Shown: piece after piece, positions 1 through 7,201 of the stretch
How positions within the stretch are numbered: position 1 is the first letter of the stretch
Layout: each line of letters begins with the position of its first letter
Assembly: GCA_934699135.1 (NCBI GenBank)
Contig: CAKUVM010000024.1
Coordinates: 1-26,149, forward strand
Direction of reading: 5' to 3'
Source: an uncultured Bacteroidales bacterium
Lineage (GTDB): Bacteria; Bacteroidota; Bacteroidia; Bacteroidales; Marinilabiliaceae
DNA length: 26,149 nucleotides
The notes under the pieces: generated by a model
Database searches by the model: none
Told to the model about the DNA's origin: nothing
Seen by the model: only the letters and a program-made list of their open reading frames with translations
Translations under genes and position numbers: made by a program

Positions 1-325
1 GCGAGACATTGATGGGTTGGCCGGCAAAGACTACCTCCTGATTCTTGAATCCCAAGAAAGAGAAGACGAGCGTCTGGCCATTATCGACAGACAAGGAGTA
101 GTTGCCGTCGAAATCCGTGATGGTGCCAGTGGTGGTACCTTTCACAACCACATTTACACCGGGCAGGGGTTGGCCGTCCGCCTTTGAGACGACATTACCC
201 TTGGCAGTCTGCTGCTGCGCGAGGCAGTCAGAGGCCACCACGCCTTGCACACACAGGAGCAAGGCCAGCAGCCACGCCATAAGCGCAAATCTGCTGCTTT
301 GTTTGATTCTCTGATTGTTTATCAT
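1..325 (-). CDS. SusC-like TonB-dependent receptor, N-terminal fragment
   Basis: The reading frame opens at 325 and runs off the left edge with no stop, giving the first 108 residues. It starts with a basic N-terminus and a hydrophobic stretch (about residues 14-31), then an Ala-Gln-rich cleavage region near residue 37, so it carries a signal peptide. Residues about 40-108 form a carboxypeptidase-D-like regulatory fold, with the typical sequence GQPLPGVNV, then GTTTGTITDFDGNY, then FSFLGF. This pairing is standard for SusC/RagA-type outer-membrane receptors, which import glycans or peptides with a SusD lipoprotein and TonB energy. The plug and barrel lie outside the window, so the substrate cannot be named. 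A consensus -7 box lies 75 bases upstream and an inverted repeat sits just before the start codon. A different TonB receptor with the same N-terminal domain is possible. Confidence 0.9.
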   Translation of the reverse strand, partial: MINNQRIKQSSRFALMAWLLALLLCVQGVVASDCLAQQQTAKGNVVSKADGQPLPGVNVVVKGTTTGTITDFDGNYSLSVDNGQTLVFSFLGFKNQEVVFAGQPINVS

Positions 326-399
326 AAGACGTATTATTGATTTGTAATCAATGTCCGCCCGACGAGGCAGGTTTGCCCTGTTCGCCAAACAGGCAAAAA

Positions 400-407
400 C
401 AAAATTA
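400..407 (-). promoter_or_regulatory. Candidate -7 box for the SusC-like gene
   Basis: On the minus strand this reads TAATTTTG, an exact match to the Bacteroidota TAnnTTTG motif. No good TTTG -33 element is found about 19 bases upstream, so the promoter may be weak or activator-dependent, as many SusC operons are. The implied leader of about 70 bases would include the inverted repeat at 336-352. Confidence 0.4.
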
Positions 408-697
408 AGGTTCTTTTAGAAAGGCGGGTGCGTGCTAATGATAATTTTTGAGGTATAATTTGTTTCCGGCAGCCTGCGGCAACGCCATCTCCACTTACCA
501 ATACTTTATTGCTTAACAATCAATTAAACAAAACAATCCCATAACAAAAACACTCTTCCAGCCTTTGAATAGCGCACCCGCCGTCACGAAAAATTAAAGA
601 CATTTTTAGAAAAAATAGAGTTGTCAATTAATGGCAAAAGACGATGCCATCCACTTACATCAGCACTTTTGGCCCCACGGCAAAGGCTGCGCGCCTC

Positions 698-725
698 TTT
701 GTTTTCGCCAGAATGATTATTTTTG
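698..725 (+). promoter_or_regulatory. Candidate promoter for trpS
   Basis: TTTG at 698-701 is followed after 16 bases by TATTTTTG at 718-725, which fits the TAnnTTTG -7 consensus. The spacer is about 3 bases shorter than the usual 19. Transcription would start near 732 and give a leader of about 85 bases before the ATG at 818. Confidence 0.4.
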
Positions 726-817
726 CGCAGGTAACATTAGGAATTAACATAGCGCGGCAAACGACGCCACTGCCGGTTGCCACACGCCGCGCCCACAATA
801 CCTCATCCTCACTCAAA

Positions 818-1927
818 ATGGATCAAAAGAAGGAGAAGATAATCCTGACTGGCGACCGCCCGACGGGCCGCCTGCACTTGGGACATTACGTAGGGTCGCT
901 CCGCCGGCGCGTGGAGTTGCAGAACTCCGGCGAGTTCGACAAGATCTTTATCATGATAGCCGACGCCCAAGCACTGACCGACAACGCAGACAACCCAGAC
1001 AAAATTCGCCAGAACATCATAGAAGTCGCATTGGACTACCTCTCCGTGGGTCTCGACCCCAGCAAGAGCACGCTCTTCATCCAGAGCTACGTGACTGAGC
1101 TGACGGAGTTGGCATTTTATTATATGAATCTCGTCACCGTCTCGCGCTTGCAGCGCAACCCGACCGTCAAAACAGAGATCCAGCTGCGCAACTTCGAGAC
1201 CTCCATCCCCGTGGGCTTCTTCACCTACCCCATAAGCCAGGCCTCAGACATAACGGCGTTCCGCGCCACCACAGTGCCGGCCGGAGAAGATCAGGAACCC
1301 ATGATTGAGCAGGCCCGCGAGATTGTGCGCCGCTTCAACCAGACCTATGGCGAGACCCTCGTCGAGCCAGAGATCCTCCTGCCCTCCAACGCGGCCTGCC
1401 TCCGCCTCCCCGGCACCGACGGCAAAGCCAAGATGAGCAAGAGCCTCGGAAACTGCATATATCTGTCTGACTCCGAAGCCGAGGTGAAAAAGAAAGTGAA
1501 AGTGATGTATACCGACCCCGCCCACCTGCGGGTGGAGGACCCGGGGCACATTGAGGGCAACGCCGTCTTCACTTATCTCGACGCCTTCTGCCGCCCGGAG
1601 CATTTCGCCGCCTACTGGCCGGAATATGCCAACCTGGACGAGCTGAAAGACCATTACCGCCGCGGCGGACTTGGAGATGTCAAGGTGAAAAAGTTCCTCA
1701 CCGCGATATTGGAGGAGGAGCTCAAGCCCATCCGCGCCCGCAGGGCCGAGTATGAGAAGGACATACCGGAAGTGTACAACATCTTGAAGCACGGGTGCGA
1801 CAAGGCGCGCGAAGTGGCCGCCCAGACACTCGCCGATGTCCGCAAAGCTATGCGCATCAACTATTTTGATGACGCGGCGCTCATTGCGGAGCAGGCGAAG
1901 GCATTTGCGGAAAAGAACAAGAAATAG
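818..1927 (+). CDS. trpS: Tryptophanyl-tRNA synthetase
   Basis: Cytoplasmic class I aminoacyl-tRNA synthetase that charges tRNA-Trp with tryptophan using ATP. The 369-residue product carries the HIGH signature as HLGH (residues 20-23), after a TGDRPTGRL segment typical of TrpS, and the KMSKS signature at residues 205-209, followed by LGN. GEDQ at 156-159 is part of the family's tryptophan/ATP site. The frame is open from 644, but the first 58 codons do not resemble TrpS; the ATG at 818 places the HIGH motif at the normal distance from the N-terminus. The length is slightly above that of the roughly 330-aa E. coli enzyme. The GldB-type lipoprotein gene starts 23 bases after the stop, so the two are probably cotranscribed. 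Confidence 0.96.
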   Translation: MDQKKEKIILTGDRPTGRLHLGHYVGSLRRRVELQNSGEFDKIFIMIADAQALTDNADNPDKIRQNIIEVALDYLSVGLDPSKSTLFIQSYVTELTELAFYYMNLVTVSRLQRNPTVKTEIQLRNFETSIPVGFFTYPISQASDITAFRATTVPAGEDQEPMIEQAREIVRRFNQTYGETLVEPEILLPSNAACLRLPGTDGKAKMSKSLGNCIYLSDSEAEVKKKVKVMYTDPAHLRVEDPGHIEGNAVFTYLDAFCRPEHFAAYWPEYANLDELKDHYRRGGLGDVKVKKFLTAILEEELKPIRARRAEYEKDIPEVYNILKHGCDKAREVAAQTLADVRKAMRINYFDDAALIAEQAKAFAEKNKK

Positions 1928-1950
1928 GCCTCCCAACAGACCTTTGAGCC

Positions 1951-2970
1951 ATGCATATTGAGCAGAACCTCATAGGCGCGAGCCTTGCCGCCGCCATGGT
2001 CGCCGGCCTCACGGCGTGTGGCGGCGAGTTTAGCCGCCCCGACACCAGCGGACACGAGATCAGCCTGAGCGTCAAGCCGTTTTACAAGGACTTGATGCTC
2101 GGAGGCCCAATAAGCGCCGACAGCCTGGCAGCCAACCTGGAACGCAAATATGGCGGCTACTTTGACACGTTTTGTGCAGGCGAGTTGCGCATAGGGCTGC
2201 CTGGCGACCCCGGCTTCTCCGCCGAGCTGGAGCGTTTTTTGAGCGCGGAGGAAAATGGCGAGGTGATGGCGGCATGCGACAGCGTATACGACCGGCTGGA
2301 TGCAGACAGCGACATCTCTGACGCTTTCAGCTGCTTTGCCGCTCTCTTCCCCGGCAAGCCAGTCCCCACTGACGTGTATTGCCACTTCTCCGGCTTCAAC
2401 GACCGTATGTTTGTGGATTCCACCTACATATCGTTTGGCATAGAGCATTATCTGGGAGCCAAGTGCCGATTTTACGAGTGGCTACAGATTCCCGTCTACG
2501 CGCGCCAGACGCGTGACCTGAACTGGCTGGTCAGCGACCTGGTGAAGGCATGGATATACTCCACAACGCCGGAGACGTCTGGCAAAGACGACGTCTTGAC
2601 CGCGCTCATCTACCAGGGCAAGACGCTCTACGCCACACACCGCTGCATACCGGGCATTGACGAACCCACGCTGCTTGGCATGACGGAGGAACAGGTGGAA
2701 TGGTGCAAGGCAAACGAGGCAAGGATGTGGGCCTATTTGGCGGAACACAAATTGCTGTATAGCACCTCAATGCAAGACAAATGCAAGATTGTGAACGAAG
2801 GGCCGTTCACGTCTTATTTCGGCAACAAGTCGCCAGGCCGCGCGGCCACATATTGCGCCTATAACATTGTGCGCGGCTACGCCAGAAACCACCCAGACAT
2901 CTCGCTTGGCCAGCTGATGGAATTGCCAGACGCGCAAGAGGTTCTGCGGGGCAGCAGATATAACCCGTGA
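1951..2970 (+). CDS. gldB: GldB-like lipoprotein
   Basis: Predicted lipoprotein of 339 residues. The N-terminus has a hydrophobic segment ending in a lipobox, Leu-Thr-Ala-Cys (residues 20-23), so Cys23 would be lipidated after signal peptidase II cleavage. The body matches my recollection of the GldB family. The best part is the central segment reading DVYCHFSGFNDRMF followed by a short strand and GIEHYLGAKC, a family hallmark. GldB was named for its need in Flavobacterium johnsoniae gliding, but homologues occur throughout non-gliding Bacteroidales, where the role is unclear. It follows trpS by 23 bases. Only a weak terminator-like hairpin separates it from the prs promoter. The family call is fairly firm; a motility role is not implied. 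Confidence 0.75.
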   Translation: MHIEQNLIGASLAAAMVAGLTACGGEFSRPDTSGHEISLSVKPFYKDLMLGGPISADSLAANLERKYGGYFDTFCAGELRIGLPGDPGFSAELERFLSAEENGEVMAACDSVYDRLDADSDISDAFSCFAALFPGKPVPTDVYCHFSGFNDRMFVDSTYISFGIEHYLGAKCRFYEWLQIPVYARQTRDLNWLVSDLVKAWIYSTTPETSGKDDVLTALIYQGKTLYATHRCIPGIDEPTLLGMTEEQVEWCKANEARMWAYLAEHKLLYSTSMQDKCKIVNEGPFTSYFGNKSPGRAATYCAYNIVRGYARNHPDISLGQLMELPDAQEVLRGSRYNP

Positions 2971-3007
2971 GTTCGGTGCGAAGGCGAAAAGGATTATGTC
3001 TCAAATC

Positions 3008-3029
3008 GTCTTTTCCCTAAGACTTTTTT
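3008..3029 (+). terminator. Weak terminator-like hairpin after gldB
   Basis: GTCTT (3008-3012) pairs with AAGAC (3019-3023) around a 6-base loop, followed by six T residues. The 5-bp AT-rich stem is weak. It overlaps the upstream part of the prs promoter, so the match may be accidental. Confidence 0.3.
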
Positions 3030-3039
3030 GCTACTTTTG
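3009..3039 (+). promoter_or_regulatory. Candidate promoter for prs
   Basis: TACTTTTG at 3032-3039 matches the TAnnTTTG -7 consensus exactly. A T-rich TTTT at 3011-3014 lies 17 bases upstream as a poor -33 element. The expected leader is about 70 bases to the ATG at 3119. Confidence 0.5.
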
Positions 3040-3118
3040 CGAGCGCGGAGCCAATAACAGTTCGCCATTGGCGGACGGCGCGGCCCAGCGCAACCAATAA
3101 TTAAGACAAGGCATAGCA

Positions 3119-4063
3119 ATGCAACCTCAATCATCCGTCAAAATCTTCTCGGGCTCGGCAACAAAATACCTGGCCGAGAAAATTGCCGCCTCTTTTGGGC
3201 AGGAACTTGGCAAAGTTAACAAACTGCTCTTCTCAGACGGCGAGTACACGACGATGTACAACGAGACCATCCGTGGTTCGCACGTGTTCTTGATTCAGAG
3301 CACGTTCCAACCCTCGGACAACCTCTTCGAGCTCCTCATGATGATCGACGCTGCCAAGCGCGCGTCCGCAGCTAGCATCAACGCGGTGATCCCCTACTTC
3401 GGCTTCGCCCGTCAAGACCGCAAAGACCAGCCCCGCGTCGCCATAGGCGCTAAGCTCGTGGCCGACCTTTTGGCGGCGGCCGGCGTGGACCGCGTCATCA
3501 CCATGGACCTCCATGCCGACCAGATTCAGGGCTTCTTCAACATCCCTGTGGACCACCTCTACTCGTCCACCATCTTCGTGCCTTACATTGAGCAGCTTGG
3601 CCTCTCCGACATGGTCATGGCCTCGCCAGACGCCGGAGGCTCCAAGAGGGCGAACAGCTATGCCAAATATTTCGACGTGCCTATGGTGATATGCCACAAG
3701 CACCGCCCGCGCCCCAACGTGGTGGGCGAGATGCGCGTGATTGGCGACGTCAAGGGCAAGAACGTCATATTGCTCGATGACATGATCGACACCGCCGGCA
3801 CCCTCTGCGCCGCGGCAGACAAGATGATGGAGCAGGGCGCGTTGAGCGTCAGGGCCTTCGCCTCGCACGGCGTGCTCTCCGGCCCGGCGTTCGACAACAT
3901 TGAGCGGTCGCAGGTGCAGGAGGTCATCATAACGGACTCCATCCCGTTGCGCCAGCAGAGCCATAAGATCAAGGTTCTGTCCGTGGCCGACATGTTTGCC
4001 GAGACCATAGCTTGCGTATACAACAACGAGACCATAACCAAGCACTTCCTCTTCCGCAAGTAG
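3119..4063 (+). CDS. prs: Ribose-phosphate pyrophosphokinase (PRPP synthetase)
   Basis: Makes 5-phosphoribosyl-1-diphosphate from ribose 5-phosphate and ATP in the cytoplasm, feeding purine, pyrimidine, NAD, histidine and tryptophan synthesis. The 314-residue length is normal for class I enzymes. N-terminal SGSATKYLAEKIA corresponds to the family's opening loop. PYFGFARQDRKDQPR (92-106) is the ATP-binding region. VITMDLHADQIQGFF (126-140) is the family signature, with His132. The flexible catalytic loop is around Lys194/Arg196. VILLDDMIDTAGTL (216-229) is the PRPP/ribose-phosphate loop. All key residues appear present. It has its own promoter and a strong terminator, so it is likely a single-gene transcript. 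Confidence 0.97.
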   Translation: MQPQSSVKIFSGSATKYLAEKIAASFGQELGKVNKLLFSDGEYTTMYNETIRGSHVFLIQSTFQPSDNLFELLMMIDAAKRASAASINAVIPYFGFARQDRKDQPRVAIGAKLVADLLAAAGVDRVITMDLHADQIQGFFNIPVDHLYSSTIFVPYIEQLGLSDMVMASPDAGGSKRANSYAKYFDVPMVICHKHRPRPNVVGEMRVIGDVKGKNVILLDDMIDTAGTLCAAADKMMEQGALSVRAFASHGVLSGPAFDNIERSQVQEVIITDSIPLRQQSHKIKVLSVADMFAETIACVYNNETITKHFLFRK

Positions 4064-4093
4064 GAAAGAAACAAGACGCCAGACGAAGTATGA

Positions 4094-4126
4094 CCCGCCC
4101 CGCGCATTGCCGCAGGGCGGTTTTTT
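4094..4126 (+). terminator. Rho-independent terminator of prs
   Basis: CCGCCC (4095-4100) pairs with GGGCGG (4115-4120), with an inner GCG/CGC extension, followed by six T residues (4121-4126). It lies 30 bases after the prs stop. Confidence 0.9.
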
Positions 4127-4285
4127 AGCTCTTCGAAAAGCACTCCCCAAAAAGGCGCGCGGCACTGGCCGCGGCAGGGCACACACGGAAAACACACTAG
4201 CGGAAAAATACGGCCTACAGCCAAGTTGTGGTGAAGAAATGAAGGCAAAGGCCGCATTGATGGGGCAAACAAAAAAGAAAAATAG

Positions 4286-4293
4286 TAACTTTG
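4286..4293 (+). promoter_or_regulatory. Candidate -7 box for rplY
   Basis: TAACTTTG matches TAnnTTTG exactly and follows an A-rich tract. No clear TTTG is found at the 19-base spacing. Transcription would start near 4300 and give a leader of about 100 bases. Confidence 0.5.
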
Positions 4294-4397
4294 CGGCGCA
4301 TTAAGATGCAAAGTGTGATGGGAGATTAAGCTTATCATGCAGTGCAGAGAGTGCACAGGACTTAATTTTGAGTAACACAACAATTTAACGACGCGTA

Positions 4398-4994
4398 ATG
4401 CAAACTTTTGACATCAAAGGTACGAAGCGTGAGTGCGGCGGCAAGAAGGCTGCCAAAGAACTCCGCCGCAATGGCAACATCCCCTGCATCGTCTACGGTG
4501 GCGAGGAGGAGATTGCTTTCTCTGTCCCTGAGGCTGACTTCCGCGGCCTCATCTACACCCCTAACGTATACATCGTCAACCTCACCGTTGACGGCAAGGC
4601 AATGAAGGCAATCTTGAAGGACATTCAGTTCCACCCCATCTCGGAGCGAATCCTGCACGTTGACTTCCTTCAGATTAGCGATGATAAGCCTGTCACCATT
4701 GGCGTGCCCCTCAACATTGTTGGTCACAGTGAGGGTGTCAAGGCCGGTGGTAAGCTCCAGATCGAGATGCGCAAGCTCAACGTCAAGGGCCTCGTGGCCA
4801 ACCTGCCGGACGTTCTCGACGTAGACATCACCAGCCTCGGCCTTGGCCAGGTTATCAAGGTAGGCGACCTCCACTACGACAATCTTGAGATACTCAACGC
4901 CAAGAGCGCGGTCGTAGCAGCCGTCAAGTCTACCCGCGCAGCAGTAGCAGCAGCGGCTGCCGCGGCAGCTGACGCAACGGCAGCCAAGAAGTAG
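4398..4994 (+). CDS. rplY: 50S ribosomal protein L25/general stress protein Ctc
   Basis: Binds 5S rRNA in the large ribosomal subunit. The 198-residue protein is the long, two-domain form. Residues about 1-90 are the L25 RNA-binding barrel, with FDIKGTKRECGGKKAAKELRR, then GNIPCIVYGG, then ILHVDFLQI near residue 90. Residues about 96-180 are the Ctc/TL5 C-terminal domain, with PVTIGVPLNIVGHSEGVKAGG. The tail is an Ala-rich low-complexity run ending in Lys-Lys, common in Bacteroidota L25 proteins and likely disordered. A promoter lies upstream and a strong terminator downstream, so it is probably monocistronic. Confidence 0.95.
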   Translation: MQTFDIKGTKRECGGKKAAKELRRNGNIPCIVYGGEEEIAFSVPEADFRGLIYTPNVYIVNLTVDGKAMKAILKDIQFHPISERILHVDFLQISDDKPVTIGVPLNIVGHSEGVKAGGKLQIEMRKLNVKGLVANLPDVLDVDITSLGLGQVIKVGDLHYDNLEILNAKSAVVAAVKSTRAAVAAAAAAAADATAAKK

Positions 4995-5010
4995 CCATAA
5001 GGCTCAAATG

Positions 5011-5092
5011 ACCAGCCGCAGGACTCGAACACCTACGGCCGTCAACATCTGATAAAAGAGTAATCCCTCGGTCGCAAGCGGGCGTGGCTAGC
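5011..5092 (-). other. tRNA-like remnant overlapping the rplY terminator (tentative)
   Basis: Read on the minus strand, a 5-bp stem (GTAGG/CCTGC) encloses a loop with TTCGAGT, the canonical T-arm loop, but with two extra bases. The 3' flank GGCTGGT can pair over all seven positions (two G-U) with GCTAGCC 75 bases upstream, as an acceptor stem would. No proper D-arm or anticodon stem can be formed between them, so it is not a working tRNA. It could be a decayed tRNA or a coincidence. Confidence 0.25.
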
Positions 5093-5116
5093 CCAATCGG
5101 CCGAGGGATTATTTTT
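5061..5116 (+). terminator. Rho-independent terminator of rplY
   Basis: A perfect 11-bp stem pairs TAATCCCTCGG (5061-5071) with CCGAGGGATTA (5101-5111), followed by five T residues. The 29-base loop contains a second small hairpin, GGGC (5080-5083) with GCCC (5091-5094), so the structure is branched. Confidence 0.88.
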
Positions 5117-5163
5117 CCCCACCACCACAAAACACAGAGCGGGAGACATCTGCACCAACACCC

Positions 5164-6489
5164 ATGAGCAACGACAGCAATAACATCATAAACCGATGCC
5201 GCGAGTTTATTGAGACAGGGCTTTGGCGGAAAGACTCGTCAGAGCTTGGCCGCCTGACGCGCTCCGCCTATGGCGTGCTAAAAATCGTGGTCATGACAAT
5301 CCGCGAGTTCATTGAGCAGAAAGCCACCGTCAGAGCCTCGGCCCTTACATATTACACTCTGCTGTCTCTCGTGCCGGCCCTTGCGTTGGCTTTCGCCATA
5401 GCCAAAGGGTTTGGGTTGGAGAGTCTCCTGACGAACTATCTGCGCCAAAACCTTAACTCTGACGAGCTGACGAACTACGTCATGGGCTTCGCCACAGGCG
5501 CGTTGGAGAACACCAAGGGTGGAATCATTGCCGGAGTGGGCGTCGTCATGCTGCTCTATTCCGTCTTCAAGTTGCTAAACAATATTGAGGCCGCTTTCAA
5601 CGCCATGTGGTGCGTGTCCTCATCGCGCTCAATGGTGAGGAAGCTGACGGACTACGTCTGCATAATGATCTTCACCCCCATCTTGCTCATCATGGCCCTC
5701 AGCGCCAACATAGTGCTCCGCTCATCGCTAAAAGAGTACCTTAACGGCTCGCTCTCCCCTTTACAGGACTTGCTGCTAGGCTTCGCCCCATATGTCATAC
5801 TGTGGCTCGTCTTCTCACTTCTCTACCTTGTCTTGCCAAACACCAAAGTCCAGATCAAGGCTGCGGTGGTGTCCGGCATCATCACTGGCACCGCGTTCCA
5901 ACTGGTCCAGTGGGCCTACATCACGGTCCAGATCGGCATGAACAGCGCGGGCGCCATCTACGGGAGCTTCGCTTTCCTGCCGCTGCTGCTGGCCTGGCTA
6001 CAGCTCACGTGGACTATAGTCTTGGCAGGCTGCAAGATTGCGTTCTCAATACAGAACGTGAGCCGCTACAGCATGGAGCATGGCGTGAGGGTGGTGAGTG
6101 CCAACCTGCGCCGCCGCCTGTCTCTGCTGATTATGTATAAGGCCGTGAAGGCGTTTGAGAGTCACGGTCATAGACCCAGCGGGCTGGAGATGGCGGAGGA
6201 TATGGAAATTTCGCAGCCTTTGTATTTTTCACTTGCAGAGAAGCTAAAGGCGGTTGGGCTGCTGGCCGAGCTCAAGGCGGACGGAGACAAAGAGCCGCGC
6301 ACATTCATCCCCGCAATCGACGTGAACGAGGTCACGCCAAACCTCGTCTGCGCAAAATTGGACGCCTTGGGTGATGATGACAAGATCCACCTCACGTCGT
6401 CTGACGACTTCGCCAAGATGTGCGCCGCGGCCGACGCCATGCGAGAGAAAGGCGCGGCGGCAGGGAACACGCCCCTGAAAGACATGTAG
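5164..6489 (+). CDS. YihY/BrkB-family inner-membrane protein
   Basis: A 441-residue protein with the YihY/UPF0761 pattern. A cytoplasmic N-terminus is followed by about six membrane segments, near residues 59-82, 119-140, 163-185, 203-225, 235-256 and 264-290. The family's RASALTYYTLLSLVPALAL stretch covers the first, and GAIYGSFAFLPLLLAWLQ the last. Residues 300-441 form a soluble tail with a winged-helix-like segment (GLEMAEDMEIS, then LKAVGLLAELK), often seen in Bacteroidota members of the family. Names such as virulence factor BrkB or ribonuclease BN are historical; the function is unknown. It begins after the rplY terminator and converges with tag, the two stop codons being only 6 bases apart. 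Confidence 0.9.
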   Translation: MSNDSNNIINRCREFIETGLWRKDSSELGRLTRSAYGVLKIVVMTIREFIEQKATVRASALTYYTLLSLVPALALAFAIAKGFGLESLLTNYLRQNLNSDELTNYVMGFATGALENTKGGIIAGVGVVMLLYSVFKLLNNIEAAFNAMWCVSSSRSMVRKLTDYVCIMIFTPILLIMALSANIVLRSSLKEYLNGSLSPLQDLLLGFAPYVILWLVFSLLYLVLPNTKVQIKAAVVSGIITGTAFQLVQWAYITVQIGMNSAGAIYGSFAFLPLLLAWLQLTWTIVLAGCKIAFSIQNVSRYSMEHGVRVVSANLRRRLSLLIMYKAVKAFESHGHRPSGLEMAEDMEISQPLYFSLAEKLKAVGLLAELKADGDKEPRTFIPAIDVNEVTPNLVCAKLDALGDDDKIHLTSSDDFAKMCAAADAMREKGAAAGNTPLKDM

Positions 6490-6495
6490 GCCCGC

Positions 6496-7071
6496 TTATC
6501 TTGGCAACCCCGCACTGGTCTGCGACTTATAGCAGCCAACATCGTGGGAGCTGATGACCCCCACGGCCTGGAGGAGCGAATATACTATGGTGCTGCCGAC
6601 GAACTTCATGCCTCGGCGGCGCAAGTCGGCCGAAATCTTGTCAGAGAGCGGCGACGTGACTTTGCCAACCTCTTGCACCACGCGGCCGTCCGTGAACCCC
6701 CATAAATAGGCATCGAAAGAGCCGAGCTCGCCCTGAATGGCCAAGAAAACCCGCGCATTGCCGATGGCGGCACATATCTTAAGCCTATTGCGCACAATGC
6801 CTGAATCTTGGCACAGCGCCTCGACCTTGGCGGCATCATAGGCGGCCACCTTGGCGGCGCGGAAACCGTCAAAAGCCATACGGAACGCCTCACGCTTATT
6901 CAGCACACACTCCCACGACAGCCCCGCCTGGAAAGACTCCAAGATGAGCATCTCAAAAAGCCGAGCGTCATCGTGCAGAGGCACGCCCCACTCGTTGTCA
7001 TGATAGTCCACATAGAGTGGGTTACGCACGTTGCACCATCGGCATCGTGGCAGAGGGTCAACACCTTCCAT
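6496..7071 (-). CDS. tag: DNA-3-methyladenine glycosylase I
   Basis: Base-excision repair enzyme that removes 3-methyladenine from alkylated DNA. The 191 residues match Tag over the full length. RCRWCN and YHDNEWGVPLHDD lie near the N-terminus, with LESFQAGLSWECVLNKREAF at 44-63 around the catalytic glutamate (Glu45) and lesion-pocket tryptophan. MKFVGSTIVYSLLQAVGV sits near the C-terminus. The four zinc ligands known from E. coli Tag are all present: Cys10, His24, His176 and Cys180. It stands alone, convergent with the YihY gene and divergent from the methyltransferase gene 130 bases away. No clear promoter was found upstream. Confidence 0.95.
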   Translation of the reverse strand: MEGVDPLPRCRWCNVRNPLYVDYHDNEWGVPLHDDARLFEMLILESFQAGLSWECVLNKREAFRMAFDGFRAAKVAAYDAAKVEALCQDSGIVRNRLKICAAIGNARVFLAIQGELGSFDAYLWGFTDGRVVQEVGKVTSPLSDKISADLRRRGMKFVGSTIVYSLLQAVGVISSHDVGCYKSQTSAGLPR

Positions 7072-7201
7072 ACATCGTCATTTTTGCCGCTAATATAAGC
7101 AAAGCGCGGGTAGACACTCCACACGCGCCTGCGGGCGGCATTAATTTCGTAACTTCGCACGTAAAAAATATCGTCCTACTTTTTTCTTTAGGCACATTCC
7201 C

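Larger units (their letters stand above)
326..817. other. Divergent regulatory region between the SusC-like gene and trpS
   Basis: This 492-base stretch has no convincing gene and is much more AT-rich than its flanks. An inverted repeat ATTGAT-N5-ATCAAT lies at 336-352, directly upstream of the SusC-like start. A hairpin lies at 372-397 (TTTGCC/GGCAAA arms plus an inner TGTT/AACA). A perfect 10-base inverted repeat pairs GGCGGGTGCG (423-432) with CGCACCCGCC (573-582), 140 bases apart. Minus- and plus-strand -7 boxes are listed separately. The region probably holds both divergent promoters and the 5' leader of the receptor operon; a small RNA cannot be excluded. Confidence 0.6.
4064..4397 (+). 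other. Intergenic region prs to rplY, including the rplY leader
   Basis: The 334 bases hold the prs terminator, about 160 bases with no recognisable feature, the rplY -7 box at 4286 and a roughly 100-base leader. The leader contains a small hairpin (GTGCA 4342-4346 with TGCAC 4352-4356) and a near-palindrome around AAGCTT (about 4328-4335). A short open frame at 4107-4304 has no family signature and is probably not a gene. A ribosomal-protein leader with a regulatory fold is possible but not shown. Confidence 0.5.

Noticed and set aside
644..817. A 58-codon in-frame extension upstream of trpS
   Set aside because: The extension has no TrpS similarity and would place the HIGH motif too far from the N-terminus; a candidate promoter lies inside it.
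3233..4195. A 320-codon minus-strand frame opposite prs
   Set aside because: It lies antisense to a clear prs gene and reads as His/Val/Glu-rich mirror sequence caused by high GC at codon third positions.
4107..4304. A 65-codon plus-strand frame before rplY
   Set aside because: It starts inside the prs terminator loop, spans the rplY -7 box and has no family signature.
4930..4980. A repeat array from the GCA/GCG-rich run at the rplY 3' end
   Set aside because: It is the in-frame Ala-rich tail of L25 and not an independent repeat.
5011..5092. A functional tRNA gene on the minus strand
   Set aside because: The T-arm has two extra loop bases, and no D-arm or anticodon stem can be drawn; kept only as a possible relic.
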